This document shows, piece by piece, positions 25,889 through 34,471 of a stretch of DNA of 64,000 nucleotides. How positions within the stretch are numbered: the first letter of the stretch is position 1; each line of letters begins with the position of its first letter. The position numbers and the translations under genes were made by a program. Origin of the DNA: Chryseobacterium angstadtii (GTDB lineage: Bacteria > Bacteroidota > Bacteroidia > Flavobacteriales > Weeksellaceae). Under the pieces are notes generated by a model. It saw only the letters and a list, made by a program, of their open reading frames with translations. It was not told where the DNA came from and searched no databases. The DNA is taken from contig NZ_LFND01000001.1 of NCBI RefSeq assembly GCF_001045465.1, positions 558,001 to 622,000 of the forward strand, written 5' to 3'.

Positions 25889-27301
25889 ATGAGTTGTGGA
25901 TGCAAAACATCCGGCGATTCTGCCCATTCATGCGGCCCAAAAAAAACCGCGAATGGCTGTGAAAATGTAAATACCTGTGGTAATAGTTATAAATTAAGTG
26001 TTTTTGACTGGCTTTCTAACATCAACAATCCCGCATCGAACAGGTGCGACCTTGTAGAAGTTAGATTTAAAAATGACAGAAAATCGTTTTATAAAAATGT
26101 AAACAATATCCCTTTACATATAGGTAGCGTAGTAACAGTAGAATCCAGCCCGGGACACGATGTAGGCGTTGTAAGCCTCACCGGAGAATTAGTAAAGATT
26201 CAGATGAAAAAGAAAAAAGTTTCTGAAGAATCTGCACTCAAAATATACAGACAGGCTAACCAAAAGGACCTGGAAGTCTGGCAGGAAGCCAGAAAAAAAG
26301 AAGACGGCGTAAAGCTTGAAGCACGAAAGATTGCTCACAGAATCGGTCTTGAAATGAAAGTGACCGATGTGGAATACCAGGGAGATTCTTCAAAGATCAC
26401 CTTTTATTACACCGCTGACAACAGAGTGGATTTCAGACAGCTGATCAAAGAATATGCAGGTGCTTTCAGAACCAAAATCGATATGAAACAAATCGGTTTC
26501 AGACAGGAAGCAGCTAAAGTAGGCGGTATAGGATCATGTGGAAGAGAACTTTGCTGTTCAACATGGCTTACCGATTTCAGATCTGTAAACACCAATGTAG
26601 CCAGATATCAGCAATTAAGCATCAACCCTCAAAAGCTGGCAGGACAGTGTGGTAAACTGAAATGCTGTCTGAACTATGAGCTGGACAGTTATCTTGATGC
26701 CCTAAGTAATTTCCCTTCTTCTTCCACCACTCTGGATACGGAAAAAGGAAGAGCATTCTGCATTAAAATAGACGTTTTCAAAAAGAAAATGTGGTTTGCC
26801 TATGTAGACAGCTCTATGGCATGGTATGACTTTGATATTGACCTTGTTAAGAAATTGATTTCAAAAAATAAAAGAGGAGAAAAGATTCTTCCTTTAGAAG
26901 ATCTGAAACAACCTGATATTCCTAGCCAAAGCATCGATTTGATTCAGGAAAACAATGTAGACCGTTTCGAAAAGAAGAACAGAGGAAACAACAGGAACCG
27001 AAATCAAAACCAAAACAGACCGAACAACAACGGACAGGGGCAGCAGGGACAAGGACAGGGACCAAGAAAAAACAGACCGGAAAGGACTGAAAGAACCGAG
27101 AGACCTGAGCGATCTGAAAATCCTAATGCCAATTCCGGAAATCAGCCGAGACAGCAGCAAAAGCAACAGCCTAAACCGCAGCAGCCCAAAGCACAGACGG
27201 AAAAAGCCGATGCCTCTGCCAATCCGGAGAAAAAACAGCAGAATCCGAACAAGAAGAATTTTAAAAAGAAATTTCCTCCAAAAAAAGATAACAATGCGTA
27301 A
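25889..27301 (+). CDS. ricT: PSP1-domain protein, RicT/YaaT homologue with long disordered tail
   Basis: 470 aa. The PSP1 core (residues about 45-310) contains the Cys pattern GGIGSCGRELCCSTWL and GQCGKLKCCLNYELDSYLD, which in Bacillus RicT helps hold an Fe-S cluster in a complex that promotes RNA processing. An additional N-terminal stretch (MSCGCKTSGDS, then HSCGPKK, GCENVNTCGN) adds six cysteines. From about residue 355 the sequence is low-complexity, rich in N, Q, R, K and P, and probably disordered or RNA-binding. Partner genes ricA and ricF are not nearby. gldH overlaps its end by 8 bp. Confidence 0.88.
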   Translation: MSCGCKTSGDSAHSCGPKKTANGCENVNTCGNSYKLSVFDWLSNINNPASNRCDLVEVRFKNDRKSFYKNVNNIPLHIGSVVTVESSPGHDVGVVSLTGELVKIQMKKKKVSEESALKIYRQANQKDLEVWQEARKKEDGVKLEARKIAHRIGLEMKVTDVEYQGDSSKITFYYTADNRVDFRQLIKEYAGAFRTKIDMKQIGFRQEAAKVGGIGSCGRELCCSTWLTDFRSVNTNVARYQQLSINPQKLAGQCGKLKCCLNYELDSYLDALSNFPSSSTTLDTEKGRAFCIKIDVFKKKMWFAYVDSSMAWYDFDIDLVKKLISKNKRGEKILPLEDLKQPDIPSQSIDLIQENNVDRFEKKNRGNNRNRNQNQNRPNNNGQGQQGQGQGPRKNRPERTERTERPERSENPNANSGNQPRQQQKQQPKPQQPKAQTEKADASANPEKKQQNPNKKNFKKKFPPKKDNNA

Positions 27302-27758
27302 AATTTTAGGATTATTACCTCTTATCCTTTTCTTTAGCTGCCATTCTTCCTCAGAAGAGAATGTCATCATGAATTCCGTGAACAATAAATGGAATAAGAA
27401 AAGCGAACAAAAATTTAATCTTGAAGTTTCAGATCCGCAGAATCCTAAAAATATTATATTTGTCGTAAGAAATAACAATACGTATCCTTACAGTAATATA
27501 AGATTTATTGTAAACTTCACCAATCTCCAGAACAAAAAGAAGGAAACAGACACCCTGAATTATGTACTGGCAAAACCAAACGGCGAATGGCTTGGTACAG
27601 GTTTTGGTGATACGAAGGAAGCATTATTTCAGTATAGAATGAACTACAAATTTCCGGGAAAGGGAAAGTATGAAATCAGCCTGATTCAGGCGATGAGGAA
27701 TGATAACCTTCCGGGAATTGAAGATGTTGGAGTAAAACTAGAAACGGCTAAACCGTAA
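27294..27758 (+). CDS. gldH: Gliding-motility lipoprotein GldH
   Basis: A 154-aa lipoprotein (lipobox ending Cys16, LILFFSC). The GldH-type region follows: NNKWNKKSEQKFNLEV, NTYPYSNIRFIVN, and GTGFGDTKEALFQYRMNYKFPGKGKYEISLIQAMR. GldH is needed for gliding in Flavobacterium. In non-gliding relatives it is still conserved, perhaps through a link to envelope assembly or T9SS. An upstream in-frame extension to 27126 lies within ricT and encodes only Arg/Lys/Ser-rich sequence, so the ATG at 27294 is preferred. ricT-gldH-PBP1A is a familiar order in flavobacteria. Confidence 0.92.
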   Translation: MRKILGLLPLILFFSCHSSSEENVIMNSVNNKWNKKSEQKFNLEVSDPQNPKNIIFVVRNNNTYPYSNIRFIVNFTNLQNKKKETDTLNYVLAKPNGEWLGTGFGDTKEALFQYRMNYKFPGKGKYEISLIQAMRNDNLPGIEDVGVKLETAKP

Positions 27759-27764
27759 CCATCA

Positions 27765-30143
27765 ATGGAAGACAACAGAAAAAACGCAGGAAATAAGGGA
27801 AAAACCTTCCCTCTTCCTCCCAAAAAGAACAAAAATACCTCTTGGAAAAGATGGGTTAAATTTATTTGGATTGGACTCATTGCGGTCGTTTTAGGTATTT
27901 CAGGACTTTTCTTTGCTGTTTCCCAGGGTTTTCTTGGAGAAATGCCTGATGTAAAAGAGCTTGAAAATCCGGATATCTATGTAGCTTCAGAAATCATTTC
28001 ATCAGACGGGGTGTTACTCGGAAAATTTGAAAAGGAAAAAACGCAACCCATTACATACAAACAACTTCCACCTTACCTTATCTATGCTCTTCAGGCTAAA
28101 GAAGATGAGCGTTTTAAGGAGCATTCCGGGATCGATTTAAAATCTATCCTGAGAGCGGTACGATATGGAGGTGACCGTGGTGGGGGTTCTACCATTACCC
28201 AGCAGCTGGCTAAACTTTTGTTTACGAAAGAGCCTTCTAAAAATCCTATCAAAAGGATGATTCAGAAGCTGAAAGAATGGTCTGTTGCCGTAAGCTTGGA
28301 AAAGCGTTATACCAAAGAAGAGATCATCACACTTTATTTTAATAAGTTCGATTTTACATATAATGCGAACGGTATTGAAATGGCTTCGAAGATTTATTTT
28401 AACAAAACAACGTCTGAACTTACTCTTCCTGAAGCGGCGGTTTTTGTAGCCATGTTAGAAGCGCCTATCGCCAATAACCCTATGAGAAATCCTGAACGTT
28501 CCAAACGAAGAAGAGATGTGGTTTTACAGCAAATGCTTGAAACAGGATATATAGATCAGGCAACCTACGAGAAAGCATTCAACACGCCTGTAGAAGTAGA
28601 TTATCATCCGATTAAAAATATCAACGATGACTACTCTGCTTACTATAAGTTTTATTTAAGAAAAGAAATCGACAAGTATCTTGAAGGTTACGAAAAAGAA
28701 ACCGGAAAGAAACTTAATCTATACAAAGACGGATTAAAAATTTATGTAACCCTTGATTCAAAAATGCAGAAATATGCAGAAGAGGCCATCAAGGAACATT
28801 TAACAGATCTACAAAAGAGGTTTGATGCCGAACAAAGAGGCAGAAAAAACAGACCTTTCTACTATCTGACGGATAAGCAGGTGAACAGTGTCATGACCCA
28901 GGCCATGAAGAGAACCGGCCGTTACAAACAGCTGAAAGCAGCAGGCGTTACGGAAGATTCTATTTTACTGGAATTCCACAAACCTATTAAAACTTCCCGT
29001 TTTACATGGGCCGGAGAAGAAGAGGTGGAAATGTCTCCGTGGGACTCTATCAGATATCACAAACAGATTGCTCAGGCAGGTTTGATGTCTATGGTTCCGG
29101 GAAGTGGAGAGATCAAAGCATGGGTAGGTGGTATAGACTGGCAGCATTTCCAGTACGACCACATCAAGCAGGGTAAAAGACAGGTAGGATCTACCTTCAA
29201 ACCTTTCGTATATGCCACAGCTATTATGAAGCTTGGAATGACCCCATGTTCAACAGTTTCCAACGGCACTTACGATCACAAAGGATGGCATGTTCCGGGA
29301 AGAGGAGGAATGCTGACCTTAAAAGATGCATTGGCCCACTCTCAAAACCCGGTGGCAGCACGTCTTATTGAAATGACCGGAGTAGATGCCGTTATTCAGA
29401 CCGCAAGAGACTTAGGGGTTACAGAAGATATCCCTAGAAATAATACCATTGCCTTAGGTTCATCAGATATCACTATTTATGAGATGCTAGGTGCCTACAG
29501 TACTTTCGCCAACTATGGAAACTATAACAAACCGGAAATGATCTGGAGAATTGAAGATGCCAACGGAAGGGTAATTAAGGAAGTGAATGTAGAACCGAAA
29601 GAAGTAATGAACCCAATGTATGCCTACACCATGATTGAACTCATGAAAGGGGTTGCACAATACGGTACTGCTTCAGGAGAATTAGGAAGAAGAGGAATTT
29701 CAAAAGGCGTGGAAATCGCAGCCAAAACAGGTACTACACAGAACAACTCAGACGGTTGGTTTATGGGGATCACTCCAAAACTGGCAACAGGAGCCTGGGT
29801 AGGATGGGAAGACAGGGCCACCCACTTCTTCGGAACCGGTGAAGGTCAGGGTGCAAAAATGGCACTACCGATCTGGGCCATTTTCATGAAGAAAGTCTGG
29901 GCAGATAAATCCCTGGGAATTACGCCAGACGATAAATTCATCAGACCATCGGATTGGAAAGACGGATGTTCCAATCTTAAAGGTTTAGGAGAAGGATACG
30001 GAGACGACGGAGGACTTCAAACGATTGACGAGATCAAAAATCCAAAACCTGTAGATAATACTCCTAAAAACAATACAGATAAAAAAGAGGAAAACATCAA
30101 TGACAATCTGCACTCCACCGATGAGGTAGATTTCAATAAATAA
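27765..30143 (+). CDS. mrcA: Class A penicillin-binding protein 1A (bifunctional)
   Basis: Polymerises and cross-links peptidoglycan. 792 aa with an N-terminal membrane span (residues about 27-48). The GT51 domain is marked by E113 in AKEDERFKEHSGID, then GGSTITQQLAKLLF. The transpeptidase domain has Ser476 in GSTFKPFVYATAI, SQNPVA as the SxN motif, and AAKTGTTQNNSDGWFMG as KTG. The C-terminal tail (from about residue 755) is charged and Asn/Asp/Lys-rich. It starts 6 bp after gldH and ends with its own hairpin terminator. Confidence 0.95.
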   Translation: MEDNRKNAGNKGKTFPLPPKKNKNTSWKRWVKFIWIGLIAVVLGISGLFFAVSQGFLGEMPDVKELENPDIYVASEIISSDGVLLGKFEKEKTQPITYKQLPPYLIYALQAKEDERFKEHSGIDLKSILRAVRYGGDRGGGSTITQQLAKLLFTKEPSKNPIKRMIQKLKEWSVAVSLEKRYTKEEIITLYFNKFDFTYNANGIEMASKIYFNKTTSELTLPEAAVFVAMLEAPIANNPMRNPERSKRRRDVVLQQMLETGYIDQATYEKAFNTPVEVDYHPIKNINDDYSAYYKFYLRKEIDKYLEGYEKETGKKLNLYKDGLKIYVTLDSKMQKYAEEAIKEHLTDLQKRFDAEQRGRKNRPFYYLTDKQVNSVMTQAMKRTGRYKQLKAAGVTEDSILLEFHKPIKTSRFTWAGEEEVEMSPWDSIRYHKQIAQAGLMSMVPGSGEIKAWVGGIDWQHFQYDHIKQGKRQVGSTFKPFVYATAIMKLGMTPCSTVSNGTYDHKGWHVPGRGGMLTLKDALAHSQNPVAARLIEMTGVDAVIQTARDLGVTEDIPRNNTIALGSSDITIYEMLGAYSTFANYGNYNKPEMIWRIEDANGRVIKEVNVEPKEVMNPMYAYTMIELMKGVAQYGTASGELGRRGISKGVEIAAKTGTTQNNSDGWFMGITPKLATGAWVGWEDRATHFFGTGEGQGAKMALPIWAIFMKKVWADKSLGITPDDKFIRPSDWKDGCSNLKGLGEGYGDDGGLQTIDEIKNPKPVDNTPKNNTDKKEENINDNLHSTDEVDFNK

Positions 30144-30163
30144 ATTCTCTTTTAGAAATACAT

Positions 30164-30198
30164 AAGACCTTTCAATAATTTGAAAGGTCTTTTCTTTT
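30164..30198 (+). terminator. Terminator of ricT-gldH-PBP1A
   Basis: AAGACCTTTCA pairs with TGAAAGGTCTT (11 bp, 6-nt loop), then a T-rich tail broken by one C. Confidence 0.85.
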
Positions 30199-30206
30199 AT
30201 AATTAA

Positions 30207-30214
30207 TACCTTTG
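30207..30214 (+). promoter_or_regulatory. -7 promoter element of selO
   Basis: TACCTTTG ends only 4 nt before the selO ATG at 30219, so transcription from it would be leaderless. A TTTG at 30179-30182 lies 24 bp upstream, a slightly long spacer, inside the preceding terminator. Confidence 0.4.
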
Positions 30215-30218
30215 ATCT

Positions 30219-31760
30219 ATGAATATTGAACAGATCACACAACCTTTTACCGATATATTTCCAGGGGATATTTCCAACAATCCGATGCAGAGAAACACCC
30301 CGAAAGTTTTATTTTCAACCGTAAAGCCTGCCGGGTTTGACGGACCAAAACTGATTGCTTTTAATCAAACACTCTCTGAAGAAATCGGACTTGGATCCTA
30401 TAAAGAGAAAGATCTGGATTTCCTTGTAGGAAACAATCTTCCCGACAATGTAAAAACGTATGCAACAGCTTATGCAGGACATCAGTTCGGAAACTGGGCC
30501 GGGCAGCTGGGAGACGGAAGAGCCATCCTTGCCGGAGAAATCACCAATAAAGAAGGCAAAAGAACGGAAATCCAATGGAAAGGAGCCGGAGCAACCCCTT
30601 ATTCCAGACATGCAGACGGAAGAGCCGTCCTAAGATCGTCGGTACGCGAATATCTGATGAGTGAAGCCATGCATCATCTTGGTGTTCCTACAACAAGGGC
30701 TTTAAGCCTTGCCTTCACAGGGGAAGATGTGGTAAGAGATATCATGTACAATGGCAATCCCCAACTGGAAAAAGGAGCGGTAGTGATAAGAACTGCGGAG
30801 AGCTTTCTTCGTTTCGGGCATTTTGAACTGATGTCTGCTCAGCAAGAGTACACAACGCTGCAGGATCTGCTTGATTTTACGATTGAAAATTATTATCCGG
30901 AAATCACAACGGACGGTATTCAGAAATACAAAGATTTCTTTAGTACGATTTGTATCAGAACTGCTGATCTGATGACCGAATGGTTCCGTGTAGGTTTTGT
31001 ACACGGTGTTATGAATACCGACAATATGTCTGTTCTGGGATTAACAATAGATTACGGTCCTTATTCTATGATGGATGAATATGATCTGAATTTCACCCCC
31101 AATACCACCGATCTTCCCGGAAGGAGATATGCCTTCGGACAACAAGGACAGATTTCACAATGGAATCTATGGCAGCTGGCGAATGCCCTTCACCCGATCA
31201 TTAAAGATGAAAAATTTCTGGAAAATACATTGAATCATTACGGAACCTACTTCTGGGAAGCCCATGATAAGATGCTTTGCAGAAAATTTGGTTTTGATGA
31301 ACTGAGAGATACGGATGAAGAATTTTTCACCAACTGGCAGGGATTGATGCAGGAACTTCAGCTGGATTATACTTTATTTTTCAACCAACTTGAACAATTA
31401 CAGCCTGAAAGTGATATCAAAGCGCTTTTTGAAAATGTATCGTATGTGATTTTAACCGATCAGAGAATCAAAAAACTGGAAGATTTTGCTAAAACATATC
31501 AGGAAAGAGTCTCAACAAATAGGATCTCAAAAGAAGAATCGCTATCCCTGATGAAACAATCTAACCCCAAGTTTACGTTAAGAAATTATCTTCTTTATGA
31601 ATGCATAGAGGAAATAAGCAACGGAAAGGCGGAAATGTTGCAAAAACTTACTCATGCTTTGGAAAATCCATACGAAGAATTGTATCCTGAATATTCCGTA
31701 AAGAGGCCTTCAGCTTATGATGACACCACCGGATGTTCTACACTTTCTTGCAGCTCATAA
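30219..31760 (+). CDS. selO: SelO/YdiU-family protein adenylyltransferase
   Basis: A 513-aa pseudokinase-fold enzyme that transfers AMP to proteins and responds to redox stress in the characterised homologues. Signatures: SNNPMQRNTPKVLFSTV near residue 20, YAGHQFGNWAGQLGDGRAIL near 85, QWKGAGATPYSRHADGRAVLRSSVREYL, and the metal/nucleotide motif GVMNTDNMSVLGLTIDYGPYSMMDEYD. The C-terminus (TTGCSTLSCSS) carries the conserved redox Cys that in E. coli forms a disulfide. The N-terminal QPFTDIFPGD matches the family, so the ATG at 30219 is kept despite being almost at the transcription start. Monocistronic. Confidence 0.93.
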   Translation: MNIEQITQPFTDIFPGDISNNPMQRNTPKVLFSTVKPAGFDGPKLIAFNQTLSEEIGLGSYKEKDLDFLVGNNLPDNVKTYATAYAGHQFGNWAGQLGDGRAILAGEITNKEGKRTEIQWKGAGATPYSRHADGRAVLRSSVREYLMSEAMHHLGVPTTRALSLAFTGEDVVRDIMYNGNPQLEKGAVVIRTAESFLRFGHFELMSAQQEYTTLQDLLDFTIENYYPEITTDGIQKYKDFFSTICIRTADLMTEWFRVGFVHGVMNTDNMSVLGLTIDYGPYSMMDEYDLNFTPNTTDLPGRRYAFGQQGQISQWNLWQLANALHPIIKDEKFLENTLNHYGTYFWEAHDKMLCRKFGFDELRDTDEEFFTNWQGLMQELQLDYTLFFNQLEQLQPESDIKALFENVSYVILTDQRIKKLEDFAKTYQERVSTNRISKEESLSLMKQSNPKFTLRNYLLYECIEEISNGKAEMLQKLTHALENPYEELYPEYSVKRPSAYDDTTGCSTLSCSS

Positions 31761-31847
31761 TACATAAAATACAGTATTCGTGTTATTTAGATGGATTATT
31801 TTTATCATATTACTGTTTTTTTGTTATTTTTAACAAAAAAATATCTT

Positions 31848-33182
31848 ATGAAAAGAATTCTATTTTCAATTACAGCATTATTAATCAGCTCTGCTGCATT
31901 TTCTCAGTATTGGAGTACTCAAAATTCAGGATTTGCAGCCGCTTCAAGAGGAATCAGCGGCATGGAAATGTATGACGCCAATACGATTTGGGCTTTTGCT
32001 TACAATGGAGTAACTACAACTGCTAACGTTCAGGAATTTACAAAAACATCTAATGGAGGAACTACCTGGACAGCAGGGACTATTAACGTTGGCAATACCG
32101 CTTTGAGAATCACCAATATCTCGGGTGTAAGTGCTACAACAGCATGGGTAGGAGCTTTTGACAATACAAACGGACTGGGAGGTATATGGAAAACTTCGGA
32201 TGGAGGTACTACATGGACCAACCAGCTTATGCTAACCACGGCAGGACAATCCTGGACCAACTATGTTCATTTTTTTGATGCCAACAATGGTATTATTGGT
32301 GGAGATCCGGAGAGCGGCGAGTTTGAAATCTATACAACATCCAACGGAGGAACAACATGGACAAGGGTTCCGGGAGCCAACATTCCTAATCCTCTGACAG
32401 ATGAATATGGTTATAATGGTGGATATTATGCTGTAGGGAACAATATATTCTTCTATACAGGAAAAGGAAGAATTTACAAATCAACAGATAAAGGTTTAAC
32501 ATGGACCGTACTGGCCACCAACTCTATCATTGGTGATTTTGGAGGAACCACTGAAAGCGGAGATATGGCGTGGAGTGATTCAAATACAGGAATCATTGTC
32601 AGAAAAACTTTCACAGGCACCACTCCGACAGGGCTTCAGTTCCACAAAACAACAGATGGAGGAGCTACATGGTCACAAATTACCTACACCGGACTTACTG
32701 CTGCCAATAACATCAGTGATATTACCTATGTCCCGGGTACTGACATTTTGCTAGCAGTGAGCTCATCGAATACCAACGGAGGGTCCTGGAAAAGTAAAAA
32801 CGGTACGAAATGGACTGCCATAGACACCGGAGTACAACATCTAAGTGTAAGATGTTCTGATGTAAACACTTGTTTTTCGGGAGGATTTAATACCTCTGCT
32901 ACTGTAGGAGGAATGTTCAAATCTACACAAGTACTTGCTACTTCCGAAGCAGTAAATGCAGCAAAACAGACCATAATTTATCCTAATCCGACAAAAGGGG
33001 AAATCAACATTAAAACCGATCAAAAAATTAAAATGATTTCTGTAGTGGATATGTCCGGAAAAACGGTCATTAAGACAGATTCAGGAAAAACGGATTTATC
33101 TTCTTTACCAAAAGGAACTTATATAATCAAAGCAGAGCTTAGCAACGGTACAGCGGCAACCGAAAAAGTGATCAAGCAATAA
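31848..33182 (+). CDS. Secreted T9SS cargo with sialidase/BNR-like repeats
   Basis: 444 aa from the ATG at 31848; an earlier in-frame ATG adds 19 residues that would spoil the signal peptide. The signal peptide ends at AAFSQ (residue about 20). The body has Asp-box/photosynthesis-stability-like repeats: SNGGTTWT, TSDGGTTWTNQ, STDKGLTWTV and TTDGGATWSQ, indicating a beta-propeller. The last 70 residues are a T9SS type A sorting domain (IIYPNPTKGEINIKTD, VVDMSGKTV, LPKGTYIIKAE). Its sorting domain closely matches the one in the next gene. Function unknown beyond surface or secreted binding. Confidence 0.88.
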   Translation: MKRILFSITALLISSAAFSQYWSTQNSGFAAASRGISGMEMYDANTIWAFAYNGVTTTANVQEFTKTSNGGTTWTAGTINVGNTALRITNISGVSATTAWVGAFDNTNGLGGIWKTSDGGTTWTNQLMLTTAGQSWTNYVHFFDANNGIIGGDPESGEFEIYTTSNGGTTWTRVPGANIPNPLTDEYGYNGGYYAVGNNIFFYTGKGRIYKSTDKGLTWTVLATNSIIGDFGGTTESGDMAWSDSNTGIIVRKTFTGTTPTGLQFHKTTDGGATWSQITYTGLTAANNISDITYVPGTDILLAVSSSNTNGGSWKSKNGTKWTAIDTGVQHLSVRCSDVNTCFSGGFNTSATVGGMFKSTQVLATSEAVNAAKQTIIYPNPTKGEINIKTDQKIKMISVVDMSGKTVIKTDSGKTDLSSLPKGTYIIKAELSNGTAATEKVIKQ

Positions 33183-33207
33183 CGACTATATTTTAAAGAT
33201 CTATTTA

Positions 33208-33233
33208 AAACTCATCCTGCGGGATGAGTTTTT
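33208..33233 (+). terminator. Terminator after the BNR-repeat T9SS gene
   Basis: AAACTCATCC pairs with GGATGAGTTT, followed by TT. A nearly identical design with ACTCACC/GGTGAGT closes the next gene. Confidence 0.8.
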
Positions 33234-33387
33234 CATTTAAAATAGACCGCATCATCTTAAAACAGACAGCCTCACATATAACTTAACTTTATAATTATCT
33301 TATTTATTGTGCATCCATAACAAACGCCCCGAGATACTCCAATCAGTTATAAGTTCTTTACAAAATCCTTATGGAAATTGTCCCCAA

Positions 33388-33409
33388 AAATAGGTTGTAA
33401 ATAGGTTGT
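33388..33409 (+). repeat. 11-bp direct repeat upstream of the second T9SS cargo gene
   Basis: AAATAGGTTGT occurs twice back to back, about 140 bp before the ATG at 33548. It could be a regulator binding site. The rest of the 365-bp gap 33183-33547 shows only the terminator and AT-rich DNA. Confidence 0.45.
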
Positions 33410-33547
33410 ATACCTAAAACGACACAACTAAACACTCTACATTCCCACATGCCAATTGACAGATAAATCACACTATTTTCTTAATTTTATTGAATCTTTT
33501 GTACCATTATGTGATTTTTTCACTATTTTTAGAAAAAAAATATTACT

Positions 33548-34396
33548 ATGAAAAAAGCTCTCCTTTCTCTAAGCTTATTGCTTGGAATTACAGCATCGAA
33601 TGTAAATGCGCAGACATTACTTTCTGAGAATTTTGAAGGTGCAACATTTCCTTCTACTGGATGGACCAGAACTCAAACAGTAACTACCAGACCTTGGCAG
33701 CTTACCAGCTCATTTCCTACAAGTACTTCAGGCTTCCTTATTTCAGGTACAAAATCTGCCGGAGTAGACTATATCGCACAAAGTAATGATGCATCGTTGG
33801 TAAGCCCTGCATTTTCACTAGCCGGCGCAACAGCACCTGTTCTTAAATTCAAGGTGAAAGTAGGCTGGGCATATATGATCAACCTAAATGCAGGAAACCT
33901 ATTAGCTCAGATATCAACTGATGGTGGAACAACATGGACCACGCTCTGGAATGAAGATACGGAACCTGGCTTTACTGATGATGGTGATGGCAGTAACAAC
34001 ACAGATAATTATAATACAGTAGCTGTACAAAAAAGCCTTACAACATACATTGGACAGACCAACGTGAAGATCAGATTCCAGTATGTAGCCAATGATGCGG
34101 ATGCCGTTTCTATAGATGACATTCAGGTTTTAGGAGCTCCTTCACTTGCTACGAACGAAGTGGGCGCCAAAGCTAAAATCAGTGCGGACATCTACCCTAA
34201 CCCTACGAAGGGAGAAATTAATATCAAAACTGACAAAAAGATCAAATCGACCACCGTTTTTGATATGAGCGGAAAATCCTTATTCGAGAATGAATCGGAC
34301 AAAGCAGATATTTCTCACCTTTCAAAAGGAACTTATCTGGTGAAAATTAACTTTGCTGACGGAAGCACATCTACCAGAAAAGTAATTAAGGAATAA
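33548..34396 (+). CDS. Secreted T9SS cargo with cleaved-adhesin/choice-of-anchor-like domain
   Basis: 282 aa, with a signal peptide ending SNVNAQ (residue about 22). The central region (LLSENFEGATFPSTGWT at the start, ISTDGGTTWTTLWNE, IRFQYVANDADAVSIDDIQV at the end) is typical of MAM-like/cleaved-adhesin domains that bind carbohydrate or protein. From residue about 213 there is a type A T9SS sorting domain (IYPNPTKGEINIKTDKKI, KGTYLVKINF). This shares most of its first 20 residues with the sorting domain of the preceding gene, which suggests exchange or recent duplication of the tail. Confidence 0.88.
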   Translation: MKKALLSLSLLLGITASNVNAQTLLSENFEGATFPSTGWTRTQTVTTRPWQLTSSFPTSTSGFLISGTKSAGVDYIAQSNDASLVSPAFSLAGATAPVLKFKVKVGWAYMINLNAGNLLAQISTDGGTTWTTLWNEDTEPGFTDDGDGSNNTDNYNTVAVQKSLTTYIGQTNVKIRFQYVANDADAVSIDDIQVLGAPSLATNEVGAKAKISADIYPNPTKGEINIKTDKKIKSTTVFDMSGKSLFENESDKADISHLSKGTYLVKINFADGSTSTRKVIKE

Positions 34397-34415
34397 TCAC
34401 ATCACCATAATCTTT

Positions 34416-34444
34416 AAAACTCACCGGACATGGTGAGTTTTTTT
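34416..34444 (+). terminator. Terminator after the second T9SS cargo gene
   Basis: AAAACTCACC pairs with GGTGAGTTTT around a 6-nt loop, then further T. The next promoter element begins 5 bp later. Confidence 0.88.
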
Positions 34445-34448
34445 ATTT

Positions 34449-34456
34449 TATTTTTG
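34449..34456 (+). promoter_or_regulatory. -7 promoter element of the membrane protein gene
   Basis: TATTTTTG fits TAnnTTTG and lies 15 nt before the GTG at 34472. It supports that unusual start codon. Confidence 0.5.
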
Positions 34457-34471
34457 CAAAAAAACTGAAAG

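Noticed and set aside
27126..27293. Long N-terminal extension of gldH
   Set aside because: It lies in the frame-shifted ricT tail, is Arg/Lys/Ser-rich, and would bury the lipoprotein signal.
26894..27478. 194-codon open frame on the minus strand across the end of ricT and gldH
   Set aside because: It mirrors the low-complexity ricT tail, has no family features, and overlaps two well-supported genes.
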